Assembly: GCF_016863175.1 (NCBI RefSeq)
Contig: NZ_BOOJ01000058.1
Coordinates: forward strand, 1-64,000
Direction: 5' to 3'
Source: Paraplanobispora siamensis
GTDB lineage: Bacteria; Actinomycetota; Actinomycetes; Streptosporangiales; Streptosporangiaceae
Length of the DNA stretch: 64,000 nucleotides
Shown: piece by piece, positions 49,141 through 58,806 of the stretch
Position numbering within the stretch: the stretch's first letter is position 1
How the letters are laid out: every line of letters begins with the position of its first letter
The notes under the pieces: model-generated
Told to the model about the DNA's origin: nothing
What the model saw: only the letters and a program-made list of their open reading frames with translations
Databases searched by the model: none
Made by a program: the position numbers and the translations under genes

Positions 49141-50870
49141 GCGCGCTCCTCCCGGCGGGGGTGCGGACGCTGGGTGAGATGTTCGTCCGCGCGTTCGAGT
49201 CGCACCCCGCTCAGGTCGTCGGCACCTTCCGCCCCGGCCGGCGCCTGACCTTCCGCGAGCTGGTCCGCGACGGCCGCCTCGCGGCCGTGCGGCTGCGGTC
49301 CCTCGGCGTGGAGCCCGCCGCGCCGGTGGCCGTCCTCCTGCAGTCGCCGGTGGATTTCCTCCGGGTGACCGGCGGCATCGCGCTCGCGGGCGCGGTGATG
49401 GTCCCCCTCGCCGTCTCCACCGGGCTCACCAGGGCGTTCCTGACCCGGATGCGGCACGTGCTGGCCGACAGCGGCGCGCGGTTCGCCGTCATCGACGACC
49501 CGTACGCCGAGCCTCTGGCCGAGCTGGTGCCCGGCCTGCGGGTCGTGCCGTTCTCCCGGCTCACCGGCCCGCACGCCTGCCCGCCCGGCGACGGTGACGG
49601 TGACGTCAACGGCGACGTCCTGGAGCCGCCGCAGGCGGGGGAGGACGACCTCGCGCTGATCCAGTACACCTCCGGCAGCACCTCGGCGCCCCGCGGCGTC
49701 GCGCTGACCCATCGCAACGTGCTGGCCGGTCTGCGCGCCATCCAGCGGGGGGTCGACGCGCGGGCCGGTGACGTGACCTGTCACTGGCTGCCCCTCTCCC
49801 ACGACATGGGGCTGTTCTCCACGCTGGCGGCGATCGGCGGCGGCGTCGCGGTCCACGTCTCCGAGCCGCAGGACTTCGTCAAGCGGCCGGAGGACTGGCT
49901 GCGCTGGTTCTGCGATCTGCGCGCCACCGTCTACGTGGGTCCGGCCTTCGGCTACGGTCACCTGCTCGACTCCGTCCCCCCGGAGGATGTGCCCGGCTTC
50001 GACCTGTCCGCGGTGCGGGTCATGCTCAACGGCGCCGAGCCGATAGCCCCCGAGCTGATCGCCGCCTTCCAGGAGCGCTTCGCGCCCGCCGGGCTCGACC
50101 CCCGCGCCATGACCCCGTGCTACGGCCTGGCCGAGGCCACCCTCGCGGTCACCTTCACCCCCGCCGGGCAGGAGGCCCGAATCGACTGGGTCGATCGCGA
50201 TCTGCTCAACAACGCGGGGCGGGCCGAGCCCGCCGGCCGGGGTGCCCCCGCGGCGCGCGGCATCGTGAGCTGCGGCGTGCCCGCGCCCGGCCTCGAGGTG
50301 CGGATCGTCAAGGACGGCGTCGAGGCGGGCGAGAGGGTCGTCGGCGACATCGAGGTCCGGGGCGAGCCGGTGACGCGCGGCTATCACGGGCAGGCGCCCC
50401 TTCCGGCCGGAGGCTGGTGCCCCACGGGAGACCTCGGCTACCTGGCCGGTCCGGCGCTGCACGTCACGGGACGGCGCAAGGAAATGATCATTCTCGGCGG
50501 GCGCAACTACTACCCGGAGGACGTCGAGGCCGGTGTCCGCCGGGTGGCGGGACTGCACCGCGGGCGGGCCGTCGCGGTCGTGCTGCCGGCCGACCACGGC
50601 CTCGGCCGGCCCGAGCGCATCGCGGTGCTGGCCGAGGCCGCCACCGCGCGGCCACCCCACGGGCGGCTCGTCTCCGACCTCAGGGCGGCGGCGGCCGGTG
50701 AGCTGGGCGGCGCCTCCGTCGACGTCGTGCTCCTGGGCAGGGGCGGGCTGCTGCGCACCACCAGCGGCAAGTTCCAGCGCCTCCTCATGCGCGACCGTCT
50801 GCTCGCCGGCACGCTTGACCGGGTCCTGGAGCACGTGACCGCGGAAGAACGCGTCAGGAGCGCCGCATGA
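49137..50870 (+). CDS. Fatty acyl-AMP ligase (FAAL)
   Basis: 577 residues from TTG 49137, which overlaps the ACP stop (TTGA) and has AGGAG upstream; an ATG at 49110 lacks a ribosome site. ANL motifs: IQYTSGSTSAPRGVALTHRN; CHWLPLSHDMGLFSTLAAIG (the FAAL-type HDMGL); CYGLAEATLAVTFTP; WCPTGDLGYLAG; GRRKEMIILGGRNYYPEDVE; and LRTTSGKFQRLLMRDRL with the catalytic Lys. It makes acyl-AMP and should load it on the adjacent ACP rather than on CoA. Confidence 0.88.
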   Translation: MSALLPAGVRTLGEMFVRAFESHPAQVVGTFRPGRRLTFRELVRDGRLAAVRLRSLGVEPAAPVAVLLQSPVDFLRVTGGIALAGAVMVPLAVSTGLTRAFLTRMRHVLADSGARFAVIDDPYAEPLAELVPGLRVVPFSRLTGPHACPPGDGDGDVNGDVLEPPQAGEDDLALIQYTSGSTSAPRGVALTHRNVLAGLRAIQRGVDARAGDVTCHWLPLSHDMGLFSTLAAIGGGVAVHVSEPQDFVKRPEDWLRWFCDLRATVYVGPAFGYGHLLDSVPPEDVPGFDLSAVRVMLNGAEPIAPELIAAFQERFAPAGLDPRAMTPCYGLAEATLAVTFTPAGQEARIDWVDRDLLNNAGRAEPAGRGAPAARGIVSCGVPAPGLEVRIVKDGVEAGERVVGDIEVRGEPVTRGYHGQAPLPAGGWCPTGDLGYLAGPALHVTGRRKEMIILGGRNYYPEDVEAGVRRVAGLHRGRAVAVVLPADHGLGRPERIAVLAEAATARPPHGRLVSDLRAAAAGELGGASVDVVLLGRGGLLRTTSGKFQRLLMRDRLLAGTLDRVLEHVTAEERVRSAA

Positions 50871-52486
50871 ACCGTTTCCCCGCCGCGGAGGAGCTGGAGT
50901 CGACCCTCGGCGACCCGCACCGGCCCACCGGCCCTCTCACGTTCGGCGCCGCGATGGCGGGCGACCACGCCGAACGCTGGCCGCACAGCTCGCTCGACCG
51001 GCTACGGGCATGGGGCTATCCGGCCCATCTGGTGCCCGCCTCGCTCGGCGGCCGGTTGACCTCCCTGGAGGAGTTGCTGGCCGTCGGCAGGGTGGTGGCG
51101 CGCCGCGATCCGACCGTGGCCGTGATCGCGAACTCCCCCTGGGCCTCCGGCACGCCGGTGTGGCTTGCGGGGACGCCCGCCCAGCAGCGGGAATACGCCG
51201 ACGCCGTCCTGCGCGGCCAGTGGATGTCGCTGGCGCTGACCGAGTTCGACAAGGGCGCCGACCTGCTGTCGAGCGACCTCACCGCGCGGCGCGTGAGCGG
51301 CGGGTACGTGCTCGACGGCGCCAAATGGGTGATCAACAACATCCGGCTGGCCCGGTTCGTCTGCCTGCTCGTGCGCGAGCCCTCCCTGACCGGGCTGCGC
51401 TCGCTGACCCTGCTGCTGGTGGACATGGAACGGCTGCCGGCCGGCAGCTACGAGTTGCTGCCGAGGATCCACACGCACGGGATCAGGGGCGCGGACATCG
51501 CGGGAATGCGGTTCCTGAACGCGTTCGTGCCGTCGTCGGCCGTCCTGGGGCGGCCCGGCCGCGGGCTGGATCTCACGATCCGCTCCCTGATCACCATCCG
51601 CACGCTGGTGCCCGGCCTGAGCCTGGGCGCGTTCGACACCGGGCTGCGCTGCGCGTTCGACGTCCTGCGCCACCGTCACGTACGGCAGGGGCGGGCGATC
51701 GACCTGCCGCACGTCCGCGCGGAGCTCGCCGCCGCCGACCTGGACCTGCGCGTGGCCGAGACGCTGGCCACCTGCTGCGTGCGGATCCTGCAGCACCTGC
51801 CCGCCCTGGCCCCGGTGGCCTCGGCGGTCGCCAAGTATCTCGTGCCGCACCTGGCCGAACAGCGGCTGCGCCGGCTGGCCGGTGTGCTCGGGGCGCGCTA
51901 CCTGCTGCGCCAGGACCACTGGTACGGCATCTACGACAAGCTCGTGCGCGACACGCGGCTGTTCAGCCTGTTCGACGGCAGCGAGCCGGTCGTGCTCAGC
52001 TCGCTGGCGGCCCAGGTGTCGTGCCTGACCGAGCCGGGGGTCGACCCGCGCGCGGCCGACGAGGTGTTCCAGCCGGCTTTCGCGCCGCCGCCGTACCCCT
52101 CGGGACTTGCGGCACTGGGTACGGCGAGCGACTTCGATCCCGTCACCGCCGGCCTGGACGGCGCCTGCGCGGACCTGGAGCGTGAGGCGGGATCCGCGCG
52201 CGCCGCCGCGCTGCTCCGGCAGGCGGGCCGCGACCTGCTCGCGGACGCGCACCGGGACGTGGACCCGCGATCCGAGGACGGACTGCGGGTCGGCGAGCGG
52301 TACGCGCGCACCTTCGCCGCGGTCTGCCTCGCCCGGTCGGGGCCCGCGCACTGGCGCGCAGCGGGCGTGGAATCGCTGCTGCGTCCCGGCGCCCCCCCGC
52401 GGCGCGAGACGACCGAGAGCCTGTTCCTGGATCTCGCCATGCGCCACGCGGGCCGCTCGGCGCTGTCGCTGTCACGACCGGCCTGA
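50867..52486 (+). CDS. Acyl-CoA dehydrogenase-like flavoprotein 1
   Basis: 539 residues, longer than the usual 380. N-terminal domain LDRLRAWGYPAHLVPASLGG, middle beta domain with WMSLALTEFDKGADLLSSDL and VLDGAKWVINNIRLARFVCL, C-terminal helical domain ending in YDKLVRDTRLFSLFDGSEPV, where FDGS replaces the typical EGT motif. A further 130-residue helical extension follows. It overlaps the FAAL stop by ATGA. It probably desaturates or otherwise oxidises the ACP-bound chain. The classical catalytic Glu is not obvious. Confidence 0.8.
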   Translation: MNRFPAAEELESTLGDPHRPTGPLTFGAAMAGDHAERWPHSSLDRLRAWGYPAHLVPASLGGRLTSLEELLAVGRVVARRDPTVAVIANSPWASGTPVWLAGTPAQQREYADAVLRGQWMSLALTEFDKGADLLSSDLTARRVSGGYVLDGAKWVINNIRLARFVCLLVREPSLTGLRSLTLLLVDMERLPAGSYELLPRIHTHGIRGADIAGMRFLNAFVPSSAVLGRPGRGLDLTIRSLITIRTLVPGLSLGAFDTGLRCAFDVLRHRHVRQGRAIDLPHVRAELAAADLDLRVAETLATCCVRILQHLPALAPVASAVAKYLVPHLAEQRLRRLAGVLGARYLLRQDHWYGIYDKLVRDTRLFSLFDGSEPVVLSSLAAQVSCLTEPGVDPRAADEVFQPAFAPPPYPSGLAALGTASDFDPVTAGLDGACADLEREAGSARAAALLRQAGRDLLADAHRDVDPRSEDGLRVGERYARTFAAVCLARSGPAHWRAAGVESLLRPGAPPRRETTESLFLDLAMRHAGRSALSLSRPA

Positions 52487-52498
52487 AGGGGCGGGCAC

Positions 52499-54106
52499 AT
52501 GGACCAGACCATCGAGGCCGCCCTGGGCACGGCCGCTCAGCTCGACCGGGCTCTCGGCGACCCCATGGACGAACGCAGTCCCGCCTCCTTCCACGCCGCC
52601 GTCGCGACCGACAGGGAGGGCAGGTTCCCCCAGCACCTGCGCGACGCCGCGTTCTCGTGGGGGCTGGCCGAGTACCTGACCCCCGCCGCCTCGGGCGGCC
52701 GGCTGCGGTCCCTGGATGACTGCCTGGCCCTGTTCCGCGTCCTGGCGCGGCGCGACCTCACCGCGGCGTCGGTGATCGCGGCCGGTTTCCTGGCGGGCCT
52801 GCCCGTCTGGCAGTGCGGCACGCCCGCCCAGCGCCGGGCGGTCGCCGCGCTGCTGCGCCGGCACGAGTTGCTGGGGCTGACGATGGGCGAGGCCGAGCAC
52901 GGCGTGGACATCATGGCCGACACCCGGTTCGAGACCCTGGCCGGGGCCGGGCACGCGTGGCGTCTGAGCGGCAGGACCACGCTCGCCGGCCACGACGGGC
53001 ACGCCGCGGGCACGACCCTGCTCGCCCGCACCGGCGCCGGCGTCACCGCGTTCCTGCTGCTGCGGGAGGCGGACCGCGGCGGGCACTGGCGGTCGGACCC
53101 CGCGTACGAGACCCACGGCCTGCGCGGTTCGGCACTGGGCCGCCTCACCCTGTCGGATTTCCCCGCGGGCCCGGCCGAGATGGTGGGCCCGCCGGGGCAG
53201 GGACTGGAGACCACCGCGCGGACCCTGCCGGTGGCGCGGCTGACGGTCGCCGGCCTGGCCCTCGGCGGGCTGGACACCTGCCTGCGCGCGGTCGTGGCGT
53301 TCGCACGCTCCCGGCGGCTGTACGGCGCGCCGATCCTGGAGCTCGAACCGGTCGCCGTCCGCCTGACCGACGTATACGCGGACCTGCTCATCGGCGAGGC
53401 CCTCTGCCACGGGCTGTGCCGCGCCGCGCGCACGGACCCGCACCGCTTCCCCGCGCTCTCGGCGCGCGCCGGCGACCTGGTGCCGGAACTGGCCGGTGAC
53501 GGCGTGGAGTCCCTGGCGATCGTGCTGGGCGCGCGGGCGTACTGCGCCACCGAGCACTGGCACGGCATCGTGGAGAAGATGCGCCGCGACGTGGCCGTGG
53601 TGACCGCCCTGACCGACTCCGGGGACCTCGCGCCCGCCGCGCCGCCGGACGAGCTGCCGCCCGACCCGTTCGTCCCGGTCCCGCCCGAGCTGGCGTGGCT
53701 GGGGGAGCCCGCGGCGGACGGGTCCGGTGACGGCGACGGCGACCCTCTCGCGCGGGCCCGCGCCCTCATCCGCCAGGAGGGCCTGCCGGGACCGTACGCC
53801 CCCCGCCTGCTGGAGCTGCTCGATCGCCTGACCGGGATCGCCTCACACGGGGGGACGTCGCCGTCGCCCGGTGACGCCCTTGCGGACGCCGCGGCGGCCT
53901 GCGCCTCGGCCTGGCTGTACGGGCGGCGCCGCGACGACTTCCACGCCACCGGGGCGTGGCTGCTGCTGTGCCTGCGACGCATCGCCGTACGGCTGGGCGA
54001 GTCCCAGCCCGCGGACGCCGGCCTGCGCCGGCAGGCGGTGGACCGCATCGGACTCGCCCATGACGAACGACGGCTCTTCTCCGACATCGAGGTGGCCCTG
54101 AGATGA
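52499..54106 (+). CDS. Acyl-CoA dehydrogenase-like flavoprotein 2
   Basis: 535 residues, a divergent paralogue of the gene before it. LGLTMGEAEHGVDIMADTRF replaces the usual LTEP(D/S)xGSD; also WRLSGRTTLAGHDGHAAGTT, YETHGLRGSALGRLTLSDFP and GARAYCATEHWHGIVEKMRR. The region where EGT would lie is lost (ALTDSGDLAPAAPPDE), followed by a disordered Pro/Gly/Asp linker and a helical tail. It may form a heteromer with the first protein, one subunit being structural. Confidence 0.8.
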   Translation: MDQTIEAALGTAAQLDRALGDPMDERSPASFHAAVATDREGRFPQHLRDAAFSWGLAEYLTPAASGGRLRSLDDCLALFRVLARRDLTAASVIAAGFLAGLPVWQCGTPAQRRAVAALLRRHELLGLTMGEAEHGVDIMADTRFETLAGAGHAWRLSGRTTLAGHDGHAAGTTLLARTGAGVTAFLLLREADRGGHWRSDPAYETHGLRGSALGRLTLSDFPAGPAEMVGPPGQGLETTARTLPVARLTVAGLALGGLDTCLRAVVAFARSRRLYGAPILELEPVAVRLTDVYADLLIGEALCHGLCRAARTDPHRFPALSARAGDLVPELAGDGVESLAIVLGARAYCATEHWHGIVEKMRRDVAVVTALTDSGDLAPAAPPDELPPDPFVPVPPELAWLGEPAADGSGDGDGDPLARARALIRQEGLPGPYAPRLLELLDRLTGIASHGGTSPSPGDALADAAAACASAWLYGRRRDDFHATGAWLLLCLRRIAVRLGESQPADAGLRRQAVDRIGLAHDERRLFSDIEVALR

Positions 54107-54987
54107 CCATGACCGATCACCGGCGGGCACCGCAGCGCCTCCGCGTGAGCTTCACCGACGGCAACACGAGCGAACTCGTGGTCTTCCGGTCCGCCGGGAA
54201 GGACGCGCCGGTGGTGCTCTGCCTGCCCGCGATGGGCGTGCGGGCGAGCTACTACACGGCGGTCGCCGCCGAGCTCGCCGCGCGCGGGTACACCGCGGTG
54301 CTGGCCGACCTGCGCGGCAACGGCGGCAGCTCGGTCCGCCCGTCGCGCTCGACCACGTTCGGCTACGCCGAGATGCTCGAGACCGAGCTGCCGGAGATCG
54401 TCGACGTGCTGCGCCGGGAGTTCGGCACCGAGCGGGTCACGTTGTTCGGCCACAGCCTCGGCGGTCATCTGAGCGTGCTGCACGCCGCGACGTCGCCGCA
54501 CGTGGCCGCCACCGTGCTCGTGGCCACCGGGACGAGCTGGTACGGCCGCGTGGCCGGGATACGCAGGCCGGCCAGGTTCCTGGGCCTGCAGATCATCCGG
54601 CTCGCCACCGCACTGCACGGCTATCTGCCCGGCTGGCTGCCCTTCGCGGGCAAGGAGTCCCGCGGCGTGGTCCGCGACTGGATGCACGACGCCGTGCACG
54701 GCGCCTACCTCGTTCACGGCAGCCGGGTCGACTACGAGGCGGCCCTGGCCCGCTCCACGGTCCCCGCGCTGTTCGTCGTACTGCCCGGGGACCGCTACGT
54801 CCCCGAATCCTGCTCGGAGCATCTCGCCGCCAGGCTCCGGTCGGCCAGGGTCGCATGGGCGGAGATCCCACCCGAGGACGTCGGGCTGGACAGGACACAC
54901 CACTTCCGCTGGGCGCACCGGCCCGGCGCGGTCGTCGACGCCGCCGTGGAGTGGCTCGGATCAGCAGACACGGAGGTCACGTCATGA
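54103..54987 (+). CDS. Alpha/beta hydrolase
   Basis: 294 residues. Oxyanion region LCLPAMGVRASYYTAVAAEL, nucleophile Ser in LFGHSLGGHLSVLH, acid Asp in VVLPGDRYVPES, His in LDRTHHFRWAHRPG. Start overlaps the preceding stop. It could release the product from ACP as a thioesterase or hydrolyse an ester intermediate. No signal peptide, so cytosolic. Confidence 0.85.
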   Translation: MTMTDHRRAPQRLRVSFTDGNTSELVVFRSAGKDAPVVLCLPAMGVRASYYTAVAAELAARGYTAVLADLRGNGGSSVRPSRSTTFGYAEMLETELPEIVDVLRREFGTERVTLFGHSLGGHLSVLHAATSPHVAATVLVATGTSWYGRVAGIRRPARFLGLQIIRLATALHGYLPGWLPFAGKESRGVVRDWMHDAVHGAYLVHGSRVDYEAALARSTVPALFVVLPGDRYVPESCSEHLAARLRSARVAWAEIPPEDVGLDRTHHFRWAHRPGAVVDAAVEWLGSADTEVTS

Positions 54988-56153
54988 CTCAGCCGGTTCA
55001 GGAAGCGACGCGCGCCGACATCTCGGCGATCGACATCAGCGACATCTGCACGCCCGAGTACACGGTCAAGCTCGAACGCATCAGGCACGAGGCCGCGCTG
55101 GTGCTCTCGCGCATCGCCATGCGGCATCTCTTCGCGACGGGCGAGGCCGTGCACGACCCGGAGGCCCCGCCGCCGTCCACCGGCTCGGAGCGGCAGCCGC
55201 ACTTCTTCCGCAAGCGCCTGATCGAGTATCTCGCCGACCGCGGCGACCTGGTCCGCGACGGCTACGTCTACCGCCCCACCCCCGAACTGGAAAGGCGCGC
55301 CCAGACCCCCGAGGACGCCTATCTCGCCGGGGTGTCGTCGCCGGACACGGCCACCATGGTCGCGCTGCGCGCCGTCGAGTCGGTGGCCGGGGACGTCCTG
55401 CGGGGCCGCGACGGGCTGGCCGCCATGGAGGAGCGGATCGGCGTCGCGGAGACCTGGCGCATCTGGGAGTACCTCATGGTCGACGTGGCGCCCAAGCAGA
55501 CCTGCAACAGCCTCGTGGCCCGCGTGCTGGACCAGCGCCTGCGCGCGGGCGACCCCATCGTGGTGTTCGAGGGCGGCGCCGGCGTCGGAGCCACCATCCG
55601 CGCCGCCCTGCAGATCGAGGGCTTCCGGGAGCGGGCCAGGGCGATCCGGCACTACGGCTTCACCGACATCAGCCGCGAGCTCATGCGCGGCGCCAGGCAG
55701 ATGCTCCAGGAGGAGGCGCCGGAGCTGCTGGCCGTCACCTCCTTCGACCGGGTCGACCTCGACGACCTGGACTCCTACGACGACGTGCCCTACCTGCGGG
55801 ACGGTTCGGCCGACCTGATCATCCTGGAGAACGTCCTGCACGACGTGGAGAACCTCCACGAGGTGCTGCGCTCCTGCCACCGCATCCTGAAGCCCGGCGG
55901 CTGGCTCACCTTCACCTCGGGCAACCGCACCCGGCCCGGCGTGTTCTTCCCCTGCGAGGTCCTGCAGACCAGCCTGCACAGCTACAACCGGGCGGTCCTG
56001 GATCCCCCGCGCCGCGTCAACGTCGGCTACCTCACCCAGCAGGAGTGGGCGTACTCGCTGACCGACGCCGGGTTCCCCTCGTTCCGGGCGTTCCCCGGCG
56101 AGAACGACCTGGAGTTCTGGCCGTTCGGGGGCTTCATAGCCGAACGGCCTTAG
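54984..56153 (+). CDS. Class I SAM-dependent methyltransferase with N-terminal helical domain
   Basis: 389 residues from ATG 54984 (GGAGGTCACGTC upstream; ATGA overlap). The N-terminal 120 residues look like a dimerisation/wHTH-like domain (RIRHEAALVLSRIAMRHLFA, RLIEYLADRGDLVRDGYVYR). The SAM fold follows: IVVFEGGAGVGATIRAALQI, YGFTDISRELM, LIILENVLHDVENLHEVL and LKPGGWLTFTSGN. It probably methylates an O, N or C on the pathway intermediate. Confidence 0.85.
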   Translation: MTQPVQEATRADISAIDISDICTPEYTVKLERIRHEAALVLSRIAMRHLFATGEAVHDPEAPPPSTGSERQPHFFRKRLIEYLADRGDLVRDGYVYRPTPELERRAQTPEDAYLAGVSSPDTATMVALRAVESVAGDVLRGRDGLAAMEERIGVAETWRIWEYLMVDVAPKQTCNSLVARVLDQRLRAGDPIVVFEGGAGVGATIRAALQIEGFRERARAIRHYGFTDISRELMRGARQMLQEEAPELLAVTSFDRVDLDDLDSYDDVPYLRDGSADLIILENVLHDVENLHEVLRSCHRILKPGGWLTFTSGNRTRPGVFFPCEVLQTSLHSYNRAVLDPPRRVNVGYLTQQEWAYSLTDAGFPSFRAFPGENDLEFWPFGGFIAERP

Positions 56154-56270
56154 CGGGCATGTCCGAAATTGTATGGGTAATGGCGTTCCGGACACTCGTC
56201 CGGGGCGCCCGGCCTCGGAAGGATGGGCGCAACAGATCGCGACAGATCATTGAGCGCAAGGGGAGAAGTC

Positions 56271-57305
56271 ATGACATCGGGGTCCACGGTGGCGGTGTTC
56301 GGCGCGTACGGGCACACCGGACGCTTCGTGGTGGCGCGGCTGCGGGAGCGCGGATTCGTCCCGCTCCTGTCCGGGCGCGACGCCGACAAGCTGAAGGCGC
56401 TGGCCTACGAGTCCGGGCTGGAGGCCCGCCCGGCGTCGGTCGACGACCCGGCCTCGCTCGACCGCGCGCTGGCCGGTACGGCGGCCGTGATCAACTGTGC
56501 CGGGCCCTTCGCCGTGACGGCCGCCCCCGTGATCGAGGCGGCACTGCGCGCCGGGATCCCGTATGTGGACGTGGCGGCCGAGATCGAGGCCAACGCCGAC
56601 ACGTTCAGCCACTTCGCCGATCGTGCCCGCGCCGCGGGAGCGGTGATCGTCCCGGCGATGGCCTTCTACGGCGGCCTCGGCGACCTGCTGGTCACCGCCG
56701 CGATGGGCGACTGGACGACGGCCGACGAGGCGCACATCGCCTACGGGCTGAACAGCTGGCACCCCACCGCCGGGACGCGCGCCTCGGGCGTGGTCTCCCG
56801 GCAGCGGCGCGACGGGCGGCGCGTCCGTTACACGGACGGCCGGCTGGAGTACCGTGACGACGCCGCGCCGACCCTGGAGTGGGCCTTCCCCGAGCCGATG
56901 GGTCCCCGGGCCGTCATCGGGGAGTTCTCGATGGCCGACGTCGTCACCGTTCCCAGCCACCTGTCCATCCCCGAGGTGCGCACCTACATGACCGTCGAGG
57001 CGGCCGGGGAGGTCGCTGCCCCGGACACCCCGGCGCCGGTGCCGGCCGACGAGCTGGGACGCTCGGCGCAGACCTTCCTCGTCGACGTCGTCGTGCGCTC
57101 CGGCGGCGGTGAACGGCGCGCCGTGGCCAGGGGGCGGGACATCTACGCCGTCACCGCGCCACTCGTGGCAGAAGCGGTCGAACGCATCCTCACGGGGCGG
57201 ACCAGGACGGCCGGTGTCGTCTCCGCCGGTGAGATCTTCGACGCGGCCGACTTCCTGCACGCGCTGTCGCCGTACATCTCCGTGGAACTGCATCCGCAGC
57301 GATGA
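56271..57305 (+). CDS. Saccharopine-dehydrogenase-like NADP-binding reductase
   Basis: 344 residues from ATG 56271 behind AAGGGGAGAAG. Rossmann motif TVAVFGAYGHTGRFVVARL, then INCAGPFAVTAAPVIEAALR and GIPYVDVAAEIEANADTFS. This is the family of trans-acting enoyl reductase and saccharopine dehydrogenase-like proteins. In a FAAL/ACP operon a reduction of an enoyl or keto intermediate is likely. It closes the cluster; a 117-base gap separates it from the methyltransferase gene. Confidence 0.82.
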   Translation: MTSGSTVAVFGAYGHTGRFVVARLRERGFVPLLSGRDADKLKALAYESGLEARPASVDDPASLDRALAGTAAVINCAGPFAVTAAPVIEAALRAGIPYVDVAAEIEANADTFSHFADRARAAGAVIVPAMAFYGGLGDLLVTAAMGDWTTADEAHIAYGLNSWHPTAGTRASGVVSRQRRDGRRVRYTDGRLEYRDDAAPTLEWAFPEPMGPRAVIGEFSMADVVTVPSHLSIPEVRTYMTVEAAGEVAAPDTPAPVPADELGRSAQTFLVDVVVRSGGGERRAVARGRDIYAVTAPLVAEAVERILTGRTRTAGVVSAGEIFDAADFLHALSPYISVELHPQR

Positions 57306-57370
57306 GATGACCTTCGACTTCCCCTCACCGCGCACCCGCGGCCGTCGCCCCGGCACGACCCGGCACCGAA

Positions 57371-58669
57371 TCACCTTGAGGACCGAGGATCGCCCACGGC
57401 GGGCAGGGTGAAGGTGAAACGGGCGCCGCCGCCGGGGTTGTCGCTGGCGGTGATGGTGCCCCCGTGCCGTTCGACGACCCGCTGGCAGATCGCCAGTCCC
57501 AGACCGGTCCCGCTGTAGGCGGCGGCCGCCCGGTGGAACCCGGTGAAGATCGCTTTGTGCTCGCCGGGCGGGATCCCTATGCCGCGGTCGGCGATCTCGA
57601 TGCGGGCGCGGCCCTTGTCGGTGGCGACGGTGGTGGCGGTGATGTCGAGGTGGGCGGGATGGCCGGGCCGCGTGTATTTGATCGCGTTGCCGATCAGATT
57701 GCCGAGCAGCTGGCGGACCAGCGGCAGGTCGGCATGCACGACGGGAAGCTGATCGATGTGCACCTGCGGGACCGGGCCAGCCTCGGCGCGGGCCCCGGCC
57801 ACGTGCTCGTCGACGATCTCGCGTACCAGCGCGTTCAGATCGACGGCGGCACAGTTCAGCGTGGTGTCGCGCGCGGTGGCGTAGGTGAGCAGGTCGTCGA
57901 TCAACCGGCTCATCTGCCCGGCGGCCCTGGTCACCCGCTCCAGGCACTCGGCGTTCCTCTCCTGGCCGGGGTCCTGGGCGATGTCCTGGTGCACCATCTC
58001 GCTGAAGCCCTGGATCGTGGTGAGCGGGCGCTTGAGGTCGTGGGCGACGACACCGGCGAAGACGTGCAGTTCGGCCTCGCGGCGCCGGGTCTCCTCATAC
58101 AGGCGGGCGTTCTCGATCGCCACGCCCGCGGCGGTGGCCAGCGCGGTGACCACCGCCTCGTCGTCGGCGTCGAAGGGCCTGCCCCCGGTCTTCTCGGTCA
58201 GGTACAGATTGCCGAACACCTCCTCGCGGACCATGATCGGAACGCCCAGGAAGCTGTCCATCGGCGGATGGCCCTGCGGGAAACCGTAGGAGGCGGGATG
58301 GCCGGCGATGTGCGCCAGCCGCAGCGTCTCGGGCTCTCTGATAAGCAGCCCGAGCAGGCCCTTGCCGTGCGGCCAGTGGTCGATCTGTGCGATCTCCTCC
58401 TCGGTGAGGCCCACTGGGATGAAGCGCTTCAGCGTGCCCCCCTTGCCGATCACCCCCAGTGCCCCGTAACGGGCCTCGACCAGAGTGACGGCGGCCTCGG
58501 TGATCCGCCGCAGCACCGTCTCCAGGTCCAGGTCCCGGCCGATGGAGACCACCGCCTCCAGCAGCGCGTGGATCCGGTCCCGCGCCGCCATCAGCGTCCT
58601 GAGCCGATCCTGTAGTTCTTCCAGCAGGTCGTCCACCCGCATATTCGGAAACAGCTGCCTGTCGCTCAC
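57371..58669 (-). CDS. Sensor histidine kinase with GAF domain
   Basis: 432 residues from GTG 58669 (GGAGGAGAGC upstream). A coiled N-terminus is followed by GAF at about 35-195 ([40 protein letters not shown]), close to the DevS/DosT GAF type. His210 lies in [20 protein letters not shown]. The HATPase has [19 protein letters not shown] and [20 protein letters not shown]. No TM. Its kinase half is nearly identical in motif order to that at 60202-62442, so the two are paralogues. Confidence 0.9.
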   Translation of the reverse strand: MSDRQLFPNMRVDDLLEELQDRLRTLMAARDRIHALLEAVVSIGRDLDLETVLRRITEAAVTLVEARYGALGVIGKGGTLKRFIPVGLTEEEIAQIDHWPHGKGLLGLLIREPETLRLAHIAGHPASYGFPQGHPPMDSFLGVPIMVREEVFGNLYLTEKTGGRPFDADDEAVVTALATAAGVAIENARLYEETRRREAELHVFAGVVAHDLKRPLTTIQGFSEMVHQDIAQDPGQERNAECLERVTRAAGQMSRLIDDLLTYATARDTTLNCAAVDLNALVREIVDEHVAGARAEAGPVPQVHIDQLPVVHADLPLVRQLLGNLIGNAIKYTRPGHPAHLDITATTVATDKGRARIEIADRGIGIPPGEHKAIFTGFHRAAAAYSGTGLGLAICQRVVERHGGTITASDNPGGGARFTFTLPAVGDPRSSR

Positions 58670-58806
58670 GCCCGCTCTCCTCCCCCGGTCAGGCTGCGGA
58701 CCTGTGCCCCACCAGTGTTTCATCGCGCCTTTGGCGATGCGGAGACACCCCTGCGCGCCGCCGGCTGTCGCCGGACGGGGTACGGCCGGCGGCGTCAGGG
58801 CCGGTC

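Noticed and set aside
48834-52447. Long minus-strand frames antisense to the FAAL and ACAD genes
   Set aside because: No ribosome sites and low-complexity composition; the plus-strand genes have full motifs and overlapping starts.
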